This document shows, piece by piece, positions 9,389 through 18,412 of a stretch of 64,000 nucleotides of DNA (the stretch's first letter is position 1; each line of letters starts with the position of its first letter). The DNA is taken from assembly GCA_024653485.1 (NCBI GenBank), contig JANLFY010000006.1:149986-213985 (forward strand), in the 5' to 3' direction. Made by a program: the position numbers and the translations under genes. The notes below the pieces were generated by a model. That model did not search any database, was not told the origin of the DNA, and saw nothing but the letters and a program-made list of their open reading frames with translations. Source of the DNA: Bacillota bacterium. Its GTDB lineage: Bacteria; Bacillota; SHA-98; UBA4971.

Positions 9389-10441
9389 TTAGCCTTGAAC
9401 CCCGGAATTCCTTCCCGATCGCAGGCCCGAAACGTGATTTCTCAGGAATTCCGCCGCGCTCTCTGGCGTCGTCACATTGATGTACACGCCCATCCCGAAC
9501 TCGAACCCCGCCGCCACCGTCAGCTTGGGGAAAATCTCAATGTGCCAGTGATAGTATCCTTCACACCGTTCATGAGGCGGCGCGGTGTGAAGGATGTAGT
9601 TGTAAGGCGGATCGTCGAGTCCGGCGCCAAGAGCGCCCAGCACGTCCACGAGAACCCCTCCCAGCTCGCGATACCTCGATGGGTCGAGATCCTCGAAAGA
9701 GGGAGAGTGGGCTTTCGGCAGAACCCAGGTCTCAAAGGGCATCTTCGAGGCGTACGGCTCCAGCGCGATGAACGCGGACGTCTCAGCCACCACTCTCGCG
9801 CCAGCCTCGAGTTCCTGGCTCACGATGTCGCAGAAGACGCATCTGCCCGTCGACTCGTAGTGATGTCTCGCGCCGGCGAGCTCCTCGAGGACAACCGGTG
9901 GGACCAGCGGCACGGCCGCGATCTGAGAGTGGGGGTGTTCCAGCGACGCTCCTGCGTCCCTTCCGTGGTTTCTGAAAACGAGGATGTACTTGATCTCGGG
10001 CTCCTCGGCAAGACTCTTGTAACGATGACGGTACGCCCGTACGACCTCCGCCATCTGGTCATACGACATGGTCGCCGGGCTGGCGTTGTGGATGGGCGAC
10101 TCAATGATGACCTCGTGTGCCCCTGTTGCGGGCTTCACGGCAAAGACTCCCGACGTCGAGGGTTGCACCGTAGGTTTCCACGTGAGGGCGGGGTACTTGT
10201 TGGGCACCCCCCTCACCCACCAGCCCGCGTGATCCGGTTGCGTTCCGTCTTGCCGGAACGAGAAAATCTCCGGCGGGGTCTGCGCCTCGTTGCCAGGGCA
10301 AAACGGACAAGCATCGCTTCTCTCGGGGCGGACCTTGACCGTCGTGGGGTCCCCATGCACGAAGTCCTTCGGCCTCTTGGCACGCTCGGTTGCTACCAGC
10401 ACCCACCGCCCCGTCACAGGGTCAAGCCTCAGCTCAGGCAC
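9389..10441 (-). CDS. galT: Galactose-1-phosphate uridylyltransferase
   Basis: HIT-superfamily nucleotidyl transferase of the Leloir pathway, exchanging UMP between UDP-glucose and galactose-1-phosphate. The 350-residue protein has CPFCPGNE (zinc-type cysteines), the active-site LEHPHSQ motif and a second histidine motif HWHIEIFP. The GTG at 10441 follows GGGAGGG with 7-nt spacing. No galK or galE is adjacent, so related GalT-like activities such as ADP-glucose phosphorylase are possible. It ends 124 nt before the glycine riboswitch and is probably a separate unit. Confidence 0.87.
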   Translation of the reverse strand: MPELRLDPVTGRWVLVATERAKRPKDFVHGDPTTVKVRPERSDACPFCPGNEAQTPPEIFSFRQDGTQPDHAGWWVRGVPNKYPALTWKPTVQPSTSGVFAVKPATGAHEVIIESPIHNASPATMSYDQMAEVVRAYRHRYKSLAEEPEIKYILVFRNHGRDAGASLEHPHSQIAAVPLVPPVVLEELAGARHHYESTGRCVFCDIVSQELEAGARVVAETSAFIALEPYASKMPFETWVLPKAHSPSFEDLDPSRYRELGGVLVDVLGALGAGLDDPPYNYILHTAPPHERCEGYYHWHIEIFPKLTVAAGFEFGMGVYINVTTPESAAEFLRNHVSGLRSGRNSGVQG

Positions 10442-10611
10442 CAACCGACCCTCCCCGCGTGACCACCTGCGTCAAGCGACACAACGAAAACCTCATGTCG
10501 CCGTGCGCGCGCCGCCAACATTTTACCTCCCGCGCCAGAACACTTCAAGTGCCGAGTAGATATTATGATGGTACGGAATCATCGAGTCGCAAGACAGAAG
10601 GAGGATCCCCG

Positions 10612-10698
10612 GTGTATCGCCTGCTCGAAAGGATAGTCGGCCCCCTCCTCAAGTGGCGCAAGAAAACCTGCATTCTTGTAGTGAAGCGCCGGGTGTGA
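10612..10698 (+). CDS. Putative 28-residue cationic peptide
   Basis: Short ORF in the otherwise empty 362-nt gap 10442-10803. GTG at 10612 is preceded by AGAAGGAGG with 7-nt spacing, one of the better ribosome-binding sites here. The product, MYRLLERIVGPLL followed by KWRKKTCILVVKRRV, has two short hydrophobic stretches and nine Arg/Lys. It is on the opposite strand to its neighbours. A TATTATGAT stretch at 10561 could be part of a promoter, but no good -35 was found. No family is recognised; chance is possible. Confidence 0.4.
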   Translation: MYRLLERIVGPLLKWRKKTCILVVKRRV

Positions 10699-10803
10699 CT
10701 CTTCGCTCGGTGGGCGGCCTTAAGAAGCCCTCTAGAGCCCTGCGTGAGATCGACCGCGCATGCTCGAAGGGGTCTTCCCAAGCTGCGCGGCCCGGATCTC
10801 GGG

Positions 10804-11358
10804 TTACCAGGCCCTGGGCTTGCAGAGGATCTCCTCGACCCTGAGGCCGAATATGTTGTTTGAGTGCTCGGGCACTATGATCGCGGCAGTGTCAGCTCCC
10901 GCGCTCGTCCCGCCCACTGCCACCACACGCTCGCCGTAAGGCACGGCGCCGGCGTCCAGCGCCATCACGGAGACCTCCACACACACTTTGAGCCCCTGGC
11001 CCAGCATCCTGAGAGCCGCCGCGATTATCTCAGGAGGGTACAAGCCCCCGAACTTCAGCCTCAGCGAGCGGTCCACGCCGGCAAGCACGTGCGTAGTGGT
11101 GAGGACCCTCACCCCGCGTGAGGCGAGGTCCTGCCTCACCTCGGGTGGCATCTCGTCCACGCCGGGGCTGCTGAATCCCACATGATGGGTGACGCACACG
11201 ATCGATAGACCCGCTGCGCCGATCTCGAGGGCCTTTCTCGCCGTCGTCCCGGAACTCGACGCGATCACCAGATGGCGGATCCCCTCGCGCCTCGCGGCCT
11301 CGATGGCTATCCTCAGAGTCTCGCTGGTGTTCTCCTCACCGGCTTTGGCCCATATCAC
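10804..11358 (-). CDS. COG1751 protein, pyruvate-kinase C-terminal-domain-like
   Basis: Protein of 184 residues resembling the alpha/beta domain at the C-terminus of pyruvate kinase, here free-standing. Visible segments are MIWAKAGEENTSET, HLVIASSSGTTARKA, VTHHVGFSSPG, LTTTHVLAGVDRSL and VVAVGGTSAGADTA. The GTG at 11358 is chosen because GGAGGT lies about 7 nt upstream; starting at 11367 would overlap that site. The function of the family is unknown to me. It is followed by a long gap and preceded at 47 nt by the DUF554 gene, so the two may be co-transcribed. Confidence 0.8.
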   Translation of the reverse strand: MIWAKAGEENTSETLRIAIEAARREGIRHLVIASSSGTTARKALEIGAAGLSIVCVTHHVGFSSPGVDEMPPEVRQDLASRGVRVLTTTHVLAGVDRSLRLKFGGLYPPEIIAAALRMLGQGLKVCVEVSVMALDAGAVPYGERVVAVGGTSAGADTAAIIVPEHSNNIFGLRVEEILCKPRAW

Positions 11359-11404
11359 CCAGACCACCTCCAGTGCTGTGAGCGGCAGCCGCTGACGCCT
11401 TCTC

Positions 11405-12091
11405 TCACGCCCTTAGCGCGACGCGTGCCAACAGCAAGGCGACCGCGATCGCGGGTAGCATGTTCGCCACGTGGATCTTCTTGATACCTAGCATGTCCAC
11501 ACCTATCCCTACGATGAGCAAGCCGCCCACCGCGGTCATCTCTCGCACCGCCGCATCGCTGAGGAATGCTTTGATGCCCGTGGCCGCAAGGGTCAGCGTG
11601 CCCTGGTATACGAGGATCACCCCCGCCGATAACGCGACCCCGATGCCGAGGGTCGCGGCGAAGGCGATTGAGCAAAACCCGTCCATTATCGCCTTTGTAA
11701 CTAGAAGCCGGTAGTCCCCCGTGAGGCCATCTTGGATCGATCCTAGGATGGCCATGGGGCCCACGCAGAACAGAAGGCTCGACGCGATGAATCCTCTCGC
11801 GAGCGTGCCGCTCTCGCCGCGAGCGAAGCGCGCCTCTACCCTTGACGCGGTGCGCTCAAGCCACCCCTCGATGTCGACTGCGGTCCCGACGGCGGAACCG
11901 ATCGCCATGCTGAAGAGCGCCACGAGGACGTCCTTCGTTTCGAGCGCCATGCTCATCCCGATGAAGATGGTGAAGACGCCAACGCCCTGGACGACCGTGT
12001 GAGCCATCCTATCCGGTGTCTTCCTCCTCAGCGCGAGCCCGAGCGCGGTGCCCGCGAGCACGGTTGCTACGTTAATGGCGGTGCCGGTCAA
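11405..12091 (-). CDS. DUF554 membrane protein (YdfK-like)
   Basis: Integral membrane protein of 228 residues with about six to seven hydrophobic segments, beginning LTGTAINVATVLAGTALGL (first residue read as Met). Family features are GVGVFTIFIGMSMAL, AIGSAVGTAVDIEGWL and LLFCVGPMAILGS. The TTG at 12091 sits 8 nt after AGGAGG. The residues upstream of it in the open frame are arginine-rich and not membrane-like, so they are excluded. The function of the family is unknown. Confidence 0.85.
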   Translation of the reverse strand: MTGTAINVATVLAGTALGLALRRKTPDRMAHTVVQGVGVFTIFIGMSMALETKDVLVALFSMAIGSAVGTAVDIEGWLERTASRVEARFARGESGTLARGFIASSLLFCVGPMAILGSIQDGLTGDYRLLVTKAIMDGFCSIAFAATLGIGVALSAGVILVYQGTLTLAATGIKAFLSDAAVREMTAVGGLLIVGIGVDMLGIKKIHVANMLPAIAVALLLARVALRA

Positions 12092-12227
12092 GCCTTGTAC
12101 CTCCTGCCGTCTTGTGCTTCGATCGTTTGTTCGCGCGGCTGCCGCGGTCCGACGCGCGAGGCGGTGTGCCGAATCGGACCGAGGCAGCGACCGGCTCGCG
12201 TTCACCGGTCGTCCCGTCCAATCTCCT

Positions 12228-13460
12228 TCACAGCGAGATAGGCCGGATGATGTAGGCCACCCCATTCCTCCACGCCCGCAGAAGCTCCTCCCTCTTGTAT
12301 ACGACGTGTCCCTCCGCTTCCGTTCTGCCGGCCGGATCGTTCACGATCACGTCCCCGCTCTTAGTGAAGCCGCGCACGAGAACGAGGTGGCCTGAAGAAC
12401 TCGTGAGTGGCCCGCCCTTCAGCTGCCCCGGCCCGAATCTTATGGAGATGATGACCGGGCGGCCAGCTGCTATTTCCGCCTGCACCGGCTCGAACCCCGA
12501 AAAGCGCGTTACGTACGCTTCGAAGCCATACAGAGCCGCCGCGGCTGTGTTGAACGGCCAGTTGCCGTAGATGGAGTTGAGGCCGTCGTAAACCTGCCGA
12601 GCCAAGGTAGCCGTGGGAACGGAGACTCCGTAGTATTCCAGGGCCATCGCCACGCAGGTGGGGGAGCATATCCTCCCTGCGATCGCTGGATCCTCGCTCC
12701 GCTGCGACCTAAAGGGCACCGGGAGATCCCTCGCCCACGGGGCTCGCGCGGGATCGGACGGTGGAGCGAACGCGGGCACCACGTCTTCGCTCGTCGTATC
12801 AGCGTAGCACAGGGCAACCAGCCTCAAGACAGGGGTAGCATCGCGTTTCTCGGAAACAAGCGTGATCCGGTACTGAAGGACTGAAGCCTTCGAGCTCAGT
12901 TCGAGCGTATCCTCGTTAACAAAGCCGAAGGCATCCTTCTTGAGCCCGGGCGTGCCGGGAGACCTCAGCCTTCCCCATCGCGCTATCTCGTACCAACCCG
13001 TCCAACGGGAGTCATCGAAGCCGGCGCGTACCTCGATGACAGCCCCGGTTCCCTCCGGGGCCGTGATATTCCACGAAGGCACCACGTTATTGAAGGCGAA
13101 CGCCGTCCGGAGAGGCTCAGATGTCACCGTGCCGGCGCTGGCGTACCCCGCCGGCCCCTTTTCAAGGACGAGGCCTTCAATGCGGCCACTGGTGGCTCCG
13201 ACGGCCGCCTCCCCGGGAACCGTGGCAGGCGCATCCGTGCTCCAGGCCAAGCCGACGCTCTTGGCACCGGCGAAGTCAGCCCGGAGGGAATGCTTGACCG
13301 TAGCGCTCACAGGCGCGGCCAGCGCAGGACACGAAGTCAGCCCAATCAGCCCGATGAGCGCGACCAGCGCCAGCGCCGCCGACGCGATCGGCGCGATCGG
13401 AGCGGCGCCGGACGCGGCGCCCAAGAACCCCATTCCGATGCCGATGTGACCCGCGTGCAT
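12228..13460 (-). CDS. Secreted C39-like (papain-fold) protein
   Basis: A 410-residue exported protein. A signal peptide of about 48 residues includes LALVALIGLIGL and a cleavage region near ALAAP. A beta-rich middle region follows, then a Peptidase_C39_2-type domain from about residue 245. The likely catalytic Cys269 is in CSPTCVAMALEYYG, His358 in SSSGHLVLVRGF and Asp375 in VIVNDPAG. ATG at 13460 follows AGAGGAGG. It probably cleaves peptides at the cell surface or processes a secreted substrate. No ABC exporter is adjacent, so it is not obviously a bacteriocin-leader peptidase. Confidence 0.8.
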   Translation of the reverse strand: MHAGHIGIGMGFLGAASGAAPIAPIASAALALVALIGLIGLTSCPALAAPVSATVKHSLRADFAGAKSVGLAWSTDAPATVPGEAAVGATSGRIEGLVLEKGPAGYASAGTVTSEPLRTAFAFNNVVPSWNITAPEGTGAVIEVRAGFDDSRWTGWYEIARWGRLRSPGTPGLKKDAFGFVNEDTLELSSKASVLQYRITLVSEKRDATPVLRLVALCYADTTSEDVVPAFAPPSDPARAPWARDLPVPFRSQRSEDPAIAGRICSPTCVAMALEYYGVSVPTATLARQVYDGLNSIYGNWPFNTAAAALYGFEAYVTRFSGFEPVQAEIAAGRPVIISIRFGPGQLKGGPLTSSSGHLVLVRGFTKSGDVIVNDPAGRTEAEGHVVYKREELLRAWRNGVAYIIRPISL

Positions 13461-13827
13461 CCGCAGCCTCCTCTCTCCGGTTTCCGCTTCCCTGGACTGG
13501 AGAGCTCCCGCTTGACCCGCATTTGTTGACCCGCACTTGCGCGCTCCCACCGCCCTATCGGCTCAGCGCCGCCCTTGGCCGTGAGGGGATGCGCCCCGCT
13601 GGGCCCGCTAGGGACGAAAGCGATGAAAGCGCGGTCCCGACCGCGCGGCCGTCCACTACGGACCGGGGTGGTGGGGTTTCAGATAGTAGCTTTTCTACGG
13701 GGGTCACGGGTTTACCTGCTTACCTTGCACTCCCTTTTTCTCCTGAGAAGCTGTTCGGTCGCAGGTCGCTCCAATCTGGCGCCTCTGCGCGGCAGCACCA
13801 CTTCGCCCCGCGGCCCAGCCGCGCGTG
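13461..13827. other. Intergenic stretch between divergent genes
   Basis: This 367-nt region lies between the divergent C39-like gene and the proS promoter. It holds one compact inverted repeat (GCGCGGTC/GACCGCGC, 13629-13646) and a GGGGTGGTGGGG run. No recognised riboswitch or gene was found. Confidence 0.5.
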
Positions 13828-13856
13828 TTGCCTTTGCGTGTCGGGTATGCTATAGT
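13828..13856 (+). promoter_or_regulatory. Sigma-A-type promoter of the proS T-box transcript
   Basis: TTGCCT (13828-13833), 17-bp spacer, TATAGT (13851-13856). Transcription would start near 13863, just where the T-box leader begins. Confidence 0.75.
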
Positions 13857-13861
13857 TGAGA

Positions 13862-14175
13862 CATCTGAATCTTGGACACCACGGCAATGAAGGGGCCGCC
13901 GCGCACCACGGCGTCAAGAGAGCAAGCCAAGAGCTGAGAGGCTTGCCGCACGGGTCGCAAGCATCCCACCCTGGAGCCGCGAACGATGAGTTCGACGGAG
14001 TTCCACCGTTATCAGGAAGCCTGCGCCGGCGCGGTGTGCGGCAGTGTACGGCAGCGCGGCGCAGGGGTGAGCGGGCGGCTGCGTGTTCATGCATGTTCGT
14101 GCTTGAGAGACCAGCGCCAAGCGGGGTGGCACCGCGGAGGTTTGGGCCTTCGCCCTCGATGGGGGCGAAGGCCTA
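13862..14175 (+). promoter_or_regulatory. T-box riboswitch leader of proS
   Basis: The T-box core AAGCGGGGTGGCACCGCGG is at 14119-14137. The stem-I distal motif AGAGAGC..GCTGAGAG is near 13907-13935. A terminator hairpin pairs GGCCTTCGCCC with GGGCGAAGGCC (14145-14173, 11 bp, 7-nt loop), though only a weak T tract follows. It should read uncharged tRNA-Pro. A CCC near 13966 could be the specifier codon, but I could not fold stem I well enough to be sure. Confidence 0.88.
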
Positions 14176-14424
14176 AGCATTATCCACCGTCCGACCTCAG
14201 AGCGTGAAGGCCCGCGAAACACGTTGAGCTTCCTGGGAACTCGCGGAGCATCCAGAGGCCCCACGGGCCACGATTGGGCCCAGACCTCGAAAGGTCGGTC
14301 GATCATACCACTAAGGAGGGATAGTGGCGCCCGGGTTTCTTGCCTGGGGCGAAAGCCGCACCGTCGGTCGGTCGGTAGCGGACCTCGGTGCAGGCAAGGA
14401 TCTCAGTATGCGCCGGATGGAGCG

Positions 14425-15870
14425 ATGGAGAAGCAAGAGGGTTTCGTTGAACACATAGCGTCGAAGGCGGAGGACTTTTCGCAGTGGTACACCGACGTGA
14501 TACTCAAGAGTGAACTCGCTGATTACGCTCCCGTGCGTGGGTGCATGGTCATAAGGCCATACGGGTACACGCTCTGGGAGAACATGCAGGCCCGCCTTGA
14601 TGCACGCATCAAGGCGACCGGACACAAGAACGCGTATTTCCCCCTCTTCATCCCCGAGAGCTTCCTGCGCCGGGAGGCGCAACACGTAGAGGGCTTCGCC
14701 CCCGAGGTCGCATGGGTGACGCGTGCCGGTAGCGAAGATCTAGCCGAGCCCCTCGTCGTGAGGCCGACGTCGGAGACGGTGATCGGGTACATGTATTCGA
14801 AATGGATCAAGTCCTGGCGCGATCTCCCAGTGCTCATCAACCAATGGGCGAACGTCGTAAGGTGGGAGAAGACCACGCGTCTGTTCCTCCGGACATCGGA
14901 GTTCCTCTGGCAGGAGGGGCATACTTGCCATCGCACCGCTGAGGAAGCCGAGGAAGAGACCATCAAGATGCTCGAGGTGTATCGAAGCTTCCTAACGGAG
15001 GACCTGGCCATTCCGGTGGTCGCCGGCAGAAAGACTGAAAAGGAGAAGTTCGCGGGAGCGGTGAGGACGTACTCGGTGGAGGCGCTCATGACTGATGGGC
15101 GGGCGCTTCAGGCCGGCACGTCACACAACCTCGGCCAGAACTTCGCGAAAGTCTTCGACATCACCTTCCTGGACCAAGACGACCAGCTCAAGCACGTCTG
15201 GCAGACCTCCTGGGGAGTCTCAACCAGACTCATAGGCGGCATCATCATGGTGCACGGGGACGAACGGGGCCTTGCGCTTCCACCGCGAGTCGCGCCCACA
15301 CAAGTGGTGATCGTGCCCATCGCGCCTTCCGCAGCCCGGGAGACAGTGCTGGCGATGGCCCGCGATATCCGAACGCGGCTCGAGAGAGTGTGCAGGGTGG
15401 ACATGGACGCTCGCGAGGAGTTCTCGCCGGGATGGAAGTTCAACGAGTGGGAGCTGAAGGGGGTCCCGGTGAGGCTGGAGATCGGGCCGCGCGACATCAA
15501 GGCGGGGCAGGTCGTGCTAGTGAGGCGCGATACCGGGGAGAAGATGACGGCAGGCATTGACCACCTTGAACGGGCCGTTGAGGACCTGCTGGCCTCTGTC
15601 CAAAGGGGACTATACGAGCGCGCGAAGCGGTTCATGGATCAGAACACCCATCGCCTTGAGGACTACGATGAATTCAAGAGGATCATGGAGACCCAGAGGG
15701 GCTTTGTGTACGCCCCCTGGTGCGGCCATCAAGAGTGCGAGGTCGCCGTCAAGGAGGAGATCGGGGCCACCATCAGGTGCATACCGCTGGAATCCAAGGA
15801 TAGCTCCGGAAGGTGCATCCGCTGTGGGTCTGAGACAGACCTCTGGGTATACTTTGCGAAGGCCTATTGA
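14425..15870 (+). CDS. proS: Prolyl-tRNA synthetase, archaeal/eukaryal type
   Basis: Class II aminoacyl-tRNA synthetase charging tRNA-Pro; 481 residues. It begins MEKQEGFVEHIASKAEDFSQ. Motif 2/3 landmarks include RPTSETVIGYMYSKWI and the RWEKTTRLFLRTSEFLWQEGHT segment, then QTSWGVSTRLIGG. The C-terminus has the zinc-type domain CGHQECE..CIRCG and ends in a tyrosine (VYFAKAY), features of the compact ProS3 type without the bacterial editing insertion. The ATG at 14425 follows GGATGGAG; the upstream in-frame codons belong to the T-box leader. The gene is on the plus strand, against its neighbours. Confidence 0.95.
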   Translation: MEKQEGFVEHIASKAEDFSQWYTDVILKSELADYAPVRGCMVIRPYGYTLWENMQARLDARIKATGHKNAYFPLFIPESFLRREAQHVEGFAPEVAWVTRAGSEDLAEPLVVRPTSETVIGYMYSKWIKSWRDLPVLINQWANVVRWEKTTRLFLRTSEFLWQEGHTCHRTAEEAEEETIKMLEVYRSFLTEDLAIPVVAGRKTEKEKFAGAVRTYSVEALMTDGRALQAGTSHNLGQNFAKVFDITFLDQDDQLKHVWQTSWGVSTRLIGGIIMVHGDERGLALPPRVAPTQVVIVPIAPSAARETVLAMARDIRTRLERVCRVDMDAREEFSPGWKFNEWELKGVPVRLEIGPRDIKAGQVVLVRRDTGEKMTAGIDHLERAVEDLLASVQRGLYERAKRFMDQNTHRLEDYDEFKRIMETQRGFVYAPWCGHQECEVAVKEEIGATIRCIPLESKDSSGRCIRCGSETDLWVYFAKAY

Positions 15871-15958
15871 GCCACCAGGATCGCGCCCAAGCACGTCGCC
15901 AGGCTCCGGGCGGTGAGGCCGCGCAGCCGAGCAGCCTCGCAGGCGGACGTATGTACGA

Positions 15959-15993
15959 CGTTCGGCGGGAGGACCATCGCCTCCCGCCGAACG
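15959..15993. terminator. Hairpin between convergent proS and ltaE
   Basis: A perfect 14-bp stem CGTTCGGCGGGAGG with its complement around a 7-nt loop, placed 89 nt past the proS stop. It has no T tract on either strand, so it may act as a weak or factor-assisted bidirectional terminator or an RNA-stabilising element. Confidence 0.55.
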
Positions 15994-16024
15994 CTCCCGT
16001 GTCCCGCGGCGCCGAGCCCCACGG

Positions 16025-16060
16025 CCTGAACCTGAGCCTGAACCTGAGCCTGAGTCCGAG
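16025..16060. repeat. 12-bp tandem repeat
   Basis: CCTGAACCTGAG is repeated exactly twice, followed by a diverged third copy (CCTGAGTCCGAG), in the proS-ltaE intergenic region. It is non-coding, with no known function. Confidence 0.8.
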
Positions 16061-16164
16061 CCTTCGGCCAAGGGTCGGCCAAGGCTCTGCCAGGGGGGCC
16101 ACCACGACATCAGAGTGGCACCACAATCCCACCATGCGATCCCGCCTCGGGATGTGCTACAACC

Positions 16165-17211
16165 CTAGTTGAGATGGCGCGCGGAGATCTCCCTGACGAC
16201 ATCGAGCACGTAGAGGATGTTTTCCCGGGAAATATGCCTGTGCGTGACCATCCGCACGCCCGTCGGGGGACGCTCCGACGCCTTGACGTTGTATTCAGCG
16301 AGTTCTTTCAGGAATGACCGGGTGTCGAGGCCGAGTCCAGCCACGTCGAGGTAGACCATGTTGGTCTGAACCGTCTCCAAGTCCACGCTTATTCCGGGGA
16401 TGTCCGCGAGCCCCTCCCCCAAGAAGCGCGCGTTCTCGTGATCTTCCCGCAGCCGGTCCACCATCTTTTCAATCGCTACGATGCCTGCGGCGGCTATCAC
16501 TCCCGCTTGGCGCATGCCTCCTCCTACCATCTTGCGGCACTTTCTGGCTCGCTCGATGAAGTCCCGGCTGCCCACGAGAACCGAACCCACCGGGGCTGAA
16601 AGGCTCTTTGAGAGACAGAACATGACGGAGTCGAACGGCCGGGCGATCTCGCGTGCGTCCACGCCAAGCGCGATGGCGGCATTGAAGATCCTCGCGCCGT
16701 CGAGGTGGGTGGCAAGGCCTCTCGAGCGGGCGATGTTGCAGATGGCGGCCATGACATTGAGAGGAGTGACCGTACCTCCCCCTCTATTGTGGGTGTTCTC
16801 CACCGTCACAAGACGCGGTGTGGGATAGTGGATGTTGGCCCCCCTTATCGCGGCCGCGATGTCATCCGGATCCAGCACTCCGTGCCTCCCTGGGATGAGC
16901 CGCGGCATGACGCCCGCGACGGCGGCTAGCCCGCCGACCTCGTAGTAGTACATGTGGCATTCGGACTCCATGATGACCTCGTCCCCGCGTTGCGTGTGAG
17001 CGAGAACCGCGACCAGGTTACCCATGGTGCCGCTGGCCACGAAAAGAGCGGCTTCTTTTCCGAGCCTCTCCGCGGCGAGCTCCTCAAGCCTATTCACCGT
17101 GGGGTCCTCGCGCGTCACGTCGTCGCCGAGGGGCGCCGTCGCCATGGCCCGAAGCATTTCCTCCGTGGGAAGCGTGACCGTGTCGCTCATCAAGTTAACC
17201 GCTTCTCGCAT
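16165..17211 (-). CDS. ltaE: Low-specificity L-threonine aldolase
   Basis: PLP enzyme splitting L-threonine or allo-threonine to glycine and acetaldehyde; 348 residues. Family segments are NLMSDTVTLPTEEM, LFVASGTMGNLVAVL, HTHNRGGG-type ENTHNRGGG, THLDGARIFNAA, and the PLP-lysine motif FCLSKSLSAPVGS. AAGGAGGT precedes the ATG. Glycine made here could feed the riboswitch-controlled glycine cleavage operon. A Noc-box-like palindrome lies inside the 3' part of the gene. Confidence 0.93.
   Translation of the reverse strand: MREAVNLMSDTVTLPTEEMLRAMATAPLGDDVTREDPTVNRLEELAAERLGKEAALFVASGTMGNLVAVLAHTQRGDEVIMESECHMYYYEVGGLAAVAGVMPRLIPGRHGVLDPDDIAAAIRGANIHYPTPRLVTVENTHNRGGGTVTPLNVMAAICNIARSRGLATHLDGARIFNAAIALGVDAREIARPFDSVMFCLSKSLSAPVGSVLVGSRDFIERARKCRKMVGGGMRQAGVIAAAGIVAIEKMVDRLREDHENARFLGEGLADIPGISVDLETVQTNMVYLDVAGLGLDTRSFLKELAEYNVKASERPPTGVRMVTHRHISRENILYVLDVVREISARHLN
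16220..16233. other. Near-perfect Noc-binding site (NBS)
   Basis: TTTTCCCGGGAAAT differs from the Bacillus NBS consensus ATTTCCCGGGAAAT only at the first base. It lies within ltaE. Confidence 0.5.
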
Positions 17212-17424
17212 GATCCCGCAACCTCCTTCGACAACCGGTTTTCCTCAGCCCGCAGGCAGTTTAGCGGGAAAGGCTCCGTGGGTGGGCGGACAGGTCAACG
17301 GGCGGCCTCGGCCCGCCTCGGCCCAGTTAGCCGCAGTTAGCTCATGTACAGCGCCCGCGTCCGCGGCGTCCCCGCCCCGCCCCGGCGCACGAGCAGTTCT
17401 CGCCGCTGCGCACGTGCCGTCCCA

Positions 17425-17445
17425 CGCAGGCCGCAGGCCGCAGGC
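17425..17445. repeat. 7-bp tandem repeat in ltaE-upstream gap
   Basis: CGCAGGC is repeated three times in the 291-nt gap (17212-17502) between ltaE and the ABC ATPase gene. Nothing else was recognised in that gap. Confidence 0.7.
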
Positions 17446-17502
17446 CGTCCACGCTCCCACGATGTCTCGTTGTCCCTGCCGTCCCGTGTCCAGGCCCAAG
17501 GC

Positions 17503-18240
17503 TTAGAGAATCGACTTGATGAAAGTCCTCGCCTCCGGCGTCTTCGGGCTTTCGAAGAGCTCGGCCGGCGTCCCTTCCTCCACGAACGATCCCTCGTGCA
17601 TGAAGAGCGCCCTCTGCGCGACCCGTCTGGCGAACCCCATCTCATGTGTGACCACGATCATCGTCATGCCTGCCTTCGCCAGGTCCTCCATGGCGGTGAG
17701 GACCTCTCCGATCAGCTCGGGGTCCAGGGCCGACGTGGGCTCGTCGAAAAGCATCACCTTGGGATTCATGGCCATGGATCGCGCTATAGCCACGCGCTGT
17801 TGCTGCCCCCCCGAGAGCTGGTCCGGGTAGGCATCCGCCTTGGCCTCCAGCCCGACCTTGCCGAGCATTCCCAAGCCGATCTCCCTGGCGCGAGCCTCGG
17901 GCATCTTCTTCACTATGCGCAACGCGAGGGTGACGTTATCGAGCGCTGTGAGATGTGGAAAGAGGTTGAAGTGCTGAAAGACGAAGCCCATCTCCTCGCG
18001 GAGGGCTTGGAGGTTGGTTCTTCGCGGGTCTATGAGCTCGCCGTCCACCCACACCTCACCGGTGTCGGGTGGCTCGAGGTAGTTCAAGCACCGGAGAAGC
18101 GTGCTTTTCCCCGACCCGCTGCGGCCGAGGATCACGACCACCTCGCCCTTGTACACCTGGAAGTTCACGTCGCGAAGCACGTGCAGCCGGCCGAAGTGCT
18201 TATTCAGACCGACCACTCTGATAATCGGTTCCCCAGCCAC
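17503..18240 (-). CDS. Polar amino-acid ABC transporter ATP-binding protein (GlnQ/ArtM-like)
   Basis: ATPase subunit of a polar amino-acid importer; 245 residues. Walker A GRSGSGKST, Q-loop FQHFNLFPHLTALDNV, signature LSGGQQQRVAIARSMA, Walker B VMLFDEPTSALDPE, H-loop VVTHEMGFA. The GTG at 18240 follows GGGAGGAG. No permease or binding protein is adjacent, so it must work with partners encoded elsewhere, or is a remnant of a larger locus. The flanking genes are unrelated. Confidence 0.93.
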   Translation of the reverse strand: MAGEPIIRVVGLNKHFGRLHVLRDVNFQVYKGEVVVILGRSGSGKSTLLRCLNYLEPPDTGEVWVDGELIDPRRTNLQALREEMGFVFQHFNLFPHLTALDNVTLALRIVKKMPEARAREIGLGMLGKVGLEAKADAYPDQLSGGQQQRVAIARSMAMNPKVMLFDEPTSALDPELIGEVLTAMEDLAKAGMTMIVVTHEMGFARRVAQRALFMHEGSFVEEGTPAELFESPKTPEARTFIKSIL

Positions 18241-18412
18241 AAGGCTCTCCTCCCACGCAGCGCCGTCCCGGCGGAACGCCCAGAGAGGTTCCCTCCTCCT
18301 TGCCCAGGCTCATCGCGCTCGGGACGTCTGTGCCAAGGCTCCCCCACCGGCGCGGCGCTGACACAGCTCATCCACAGGTCAGCACCGGACAAGACACCGC
18401 AAGGCGAGGGGG

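Noticed and set aside
13661..13680. GGGGTGGTGGGG, recalling a second T-box
   Set aside because: The ACCGCG part of the T-box core is missing and no terminator follows.
14324..14458. A 44-codon GTG ORF before proS with AGGAGGG displayed in a CCACTA/TAGTGG hairpin loop
   Set aside because: Only 3 nt separate the ribosome-binding site from the GTG, and the frame overlaps the proS start with no recognisable product.
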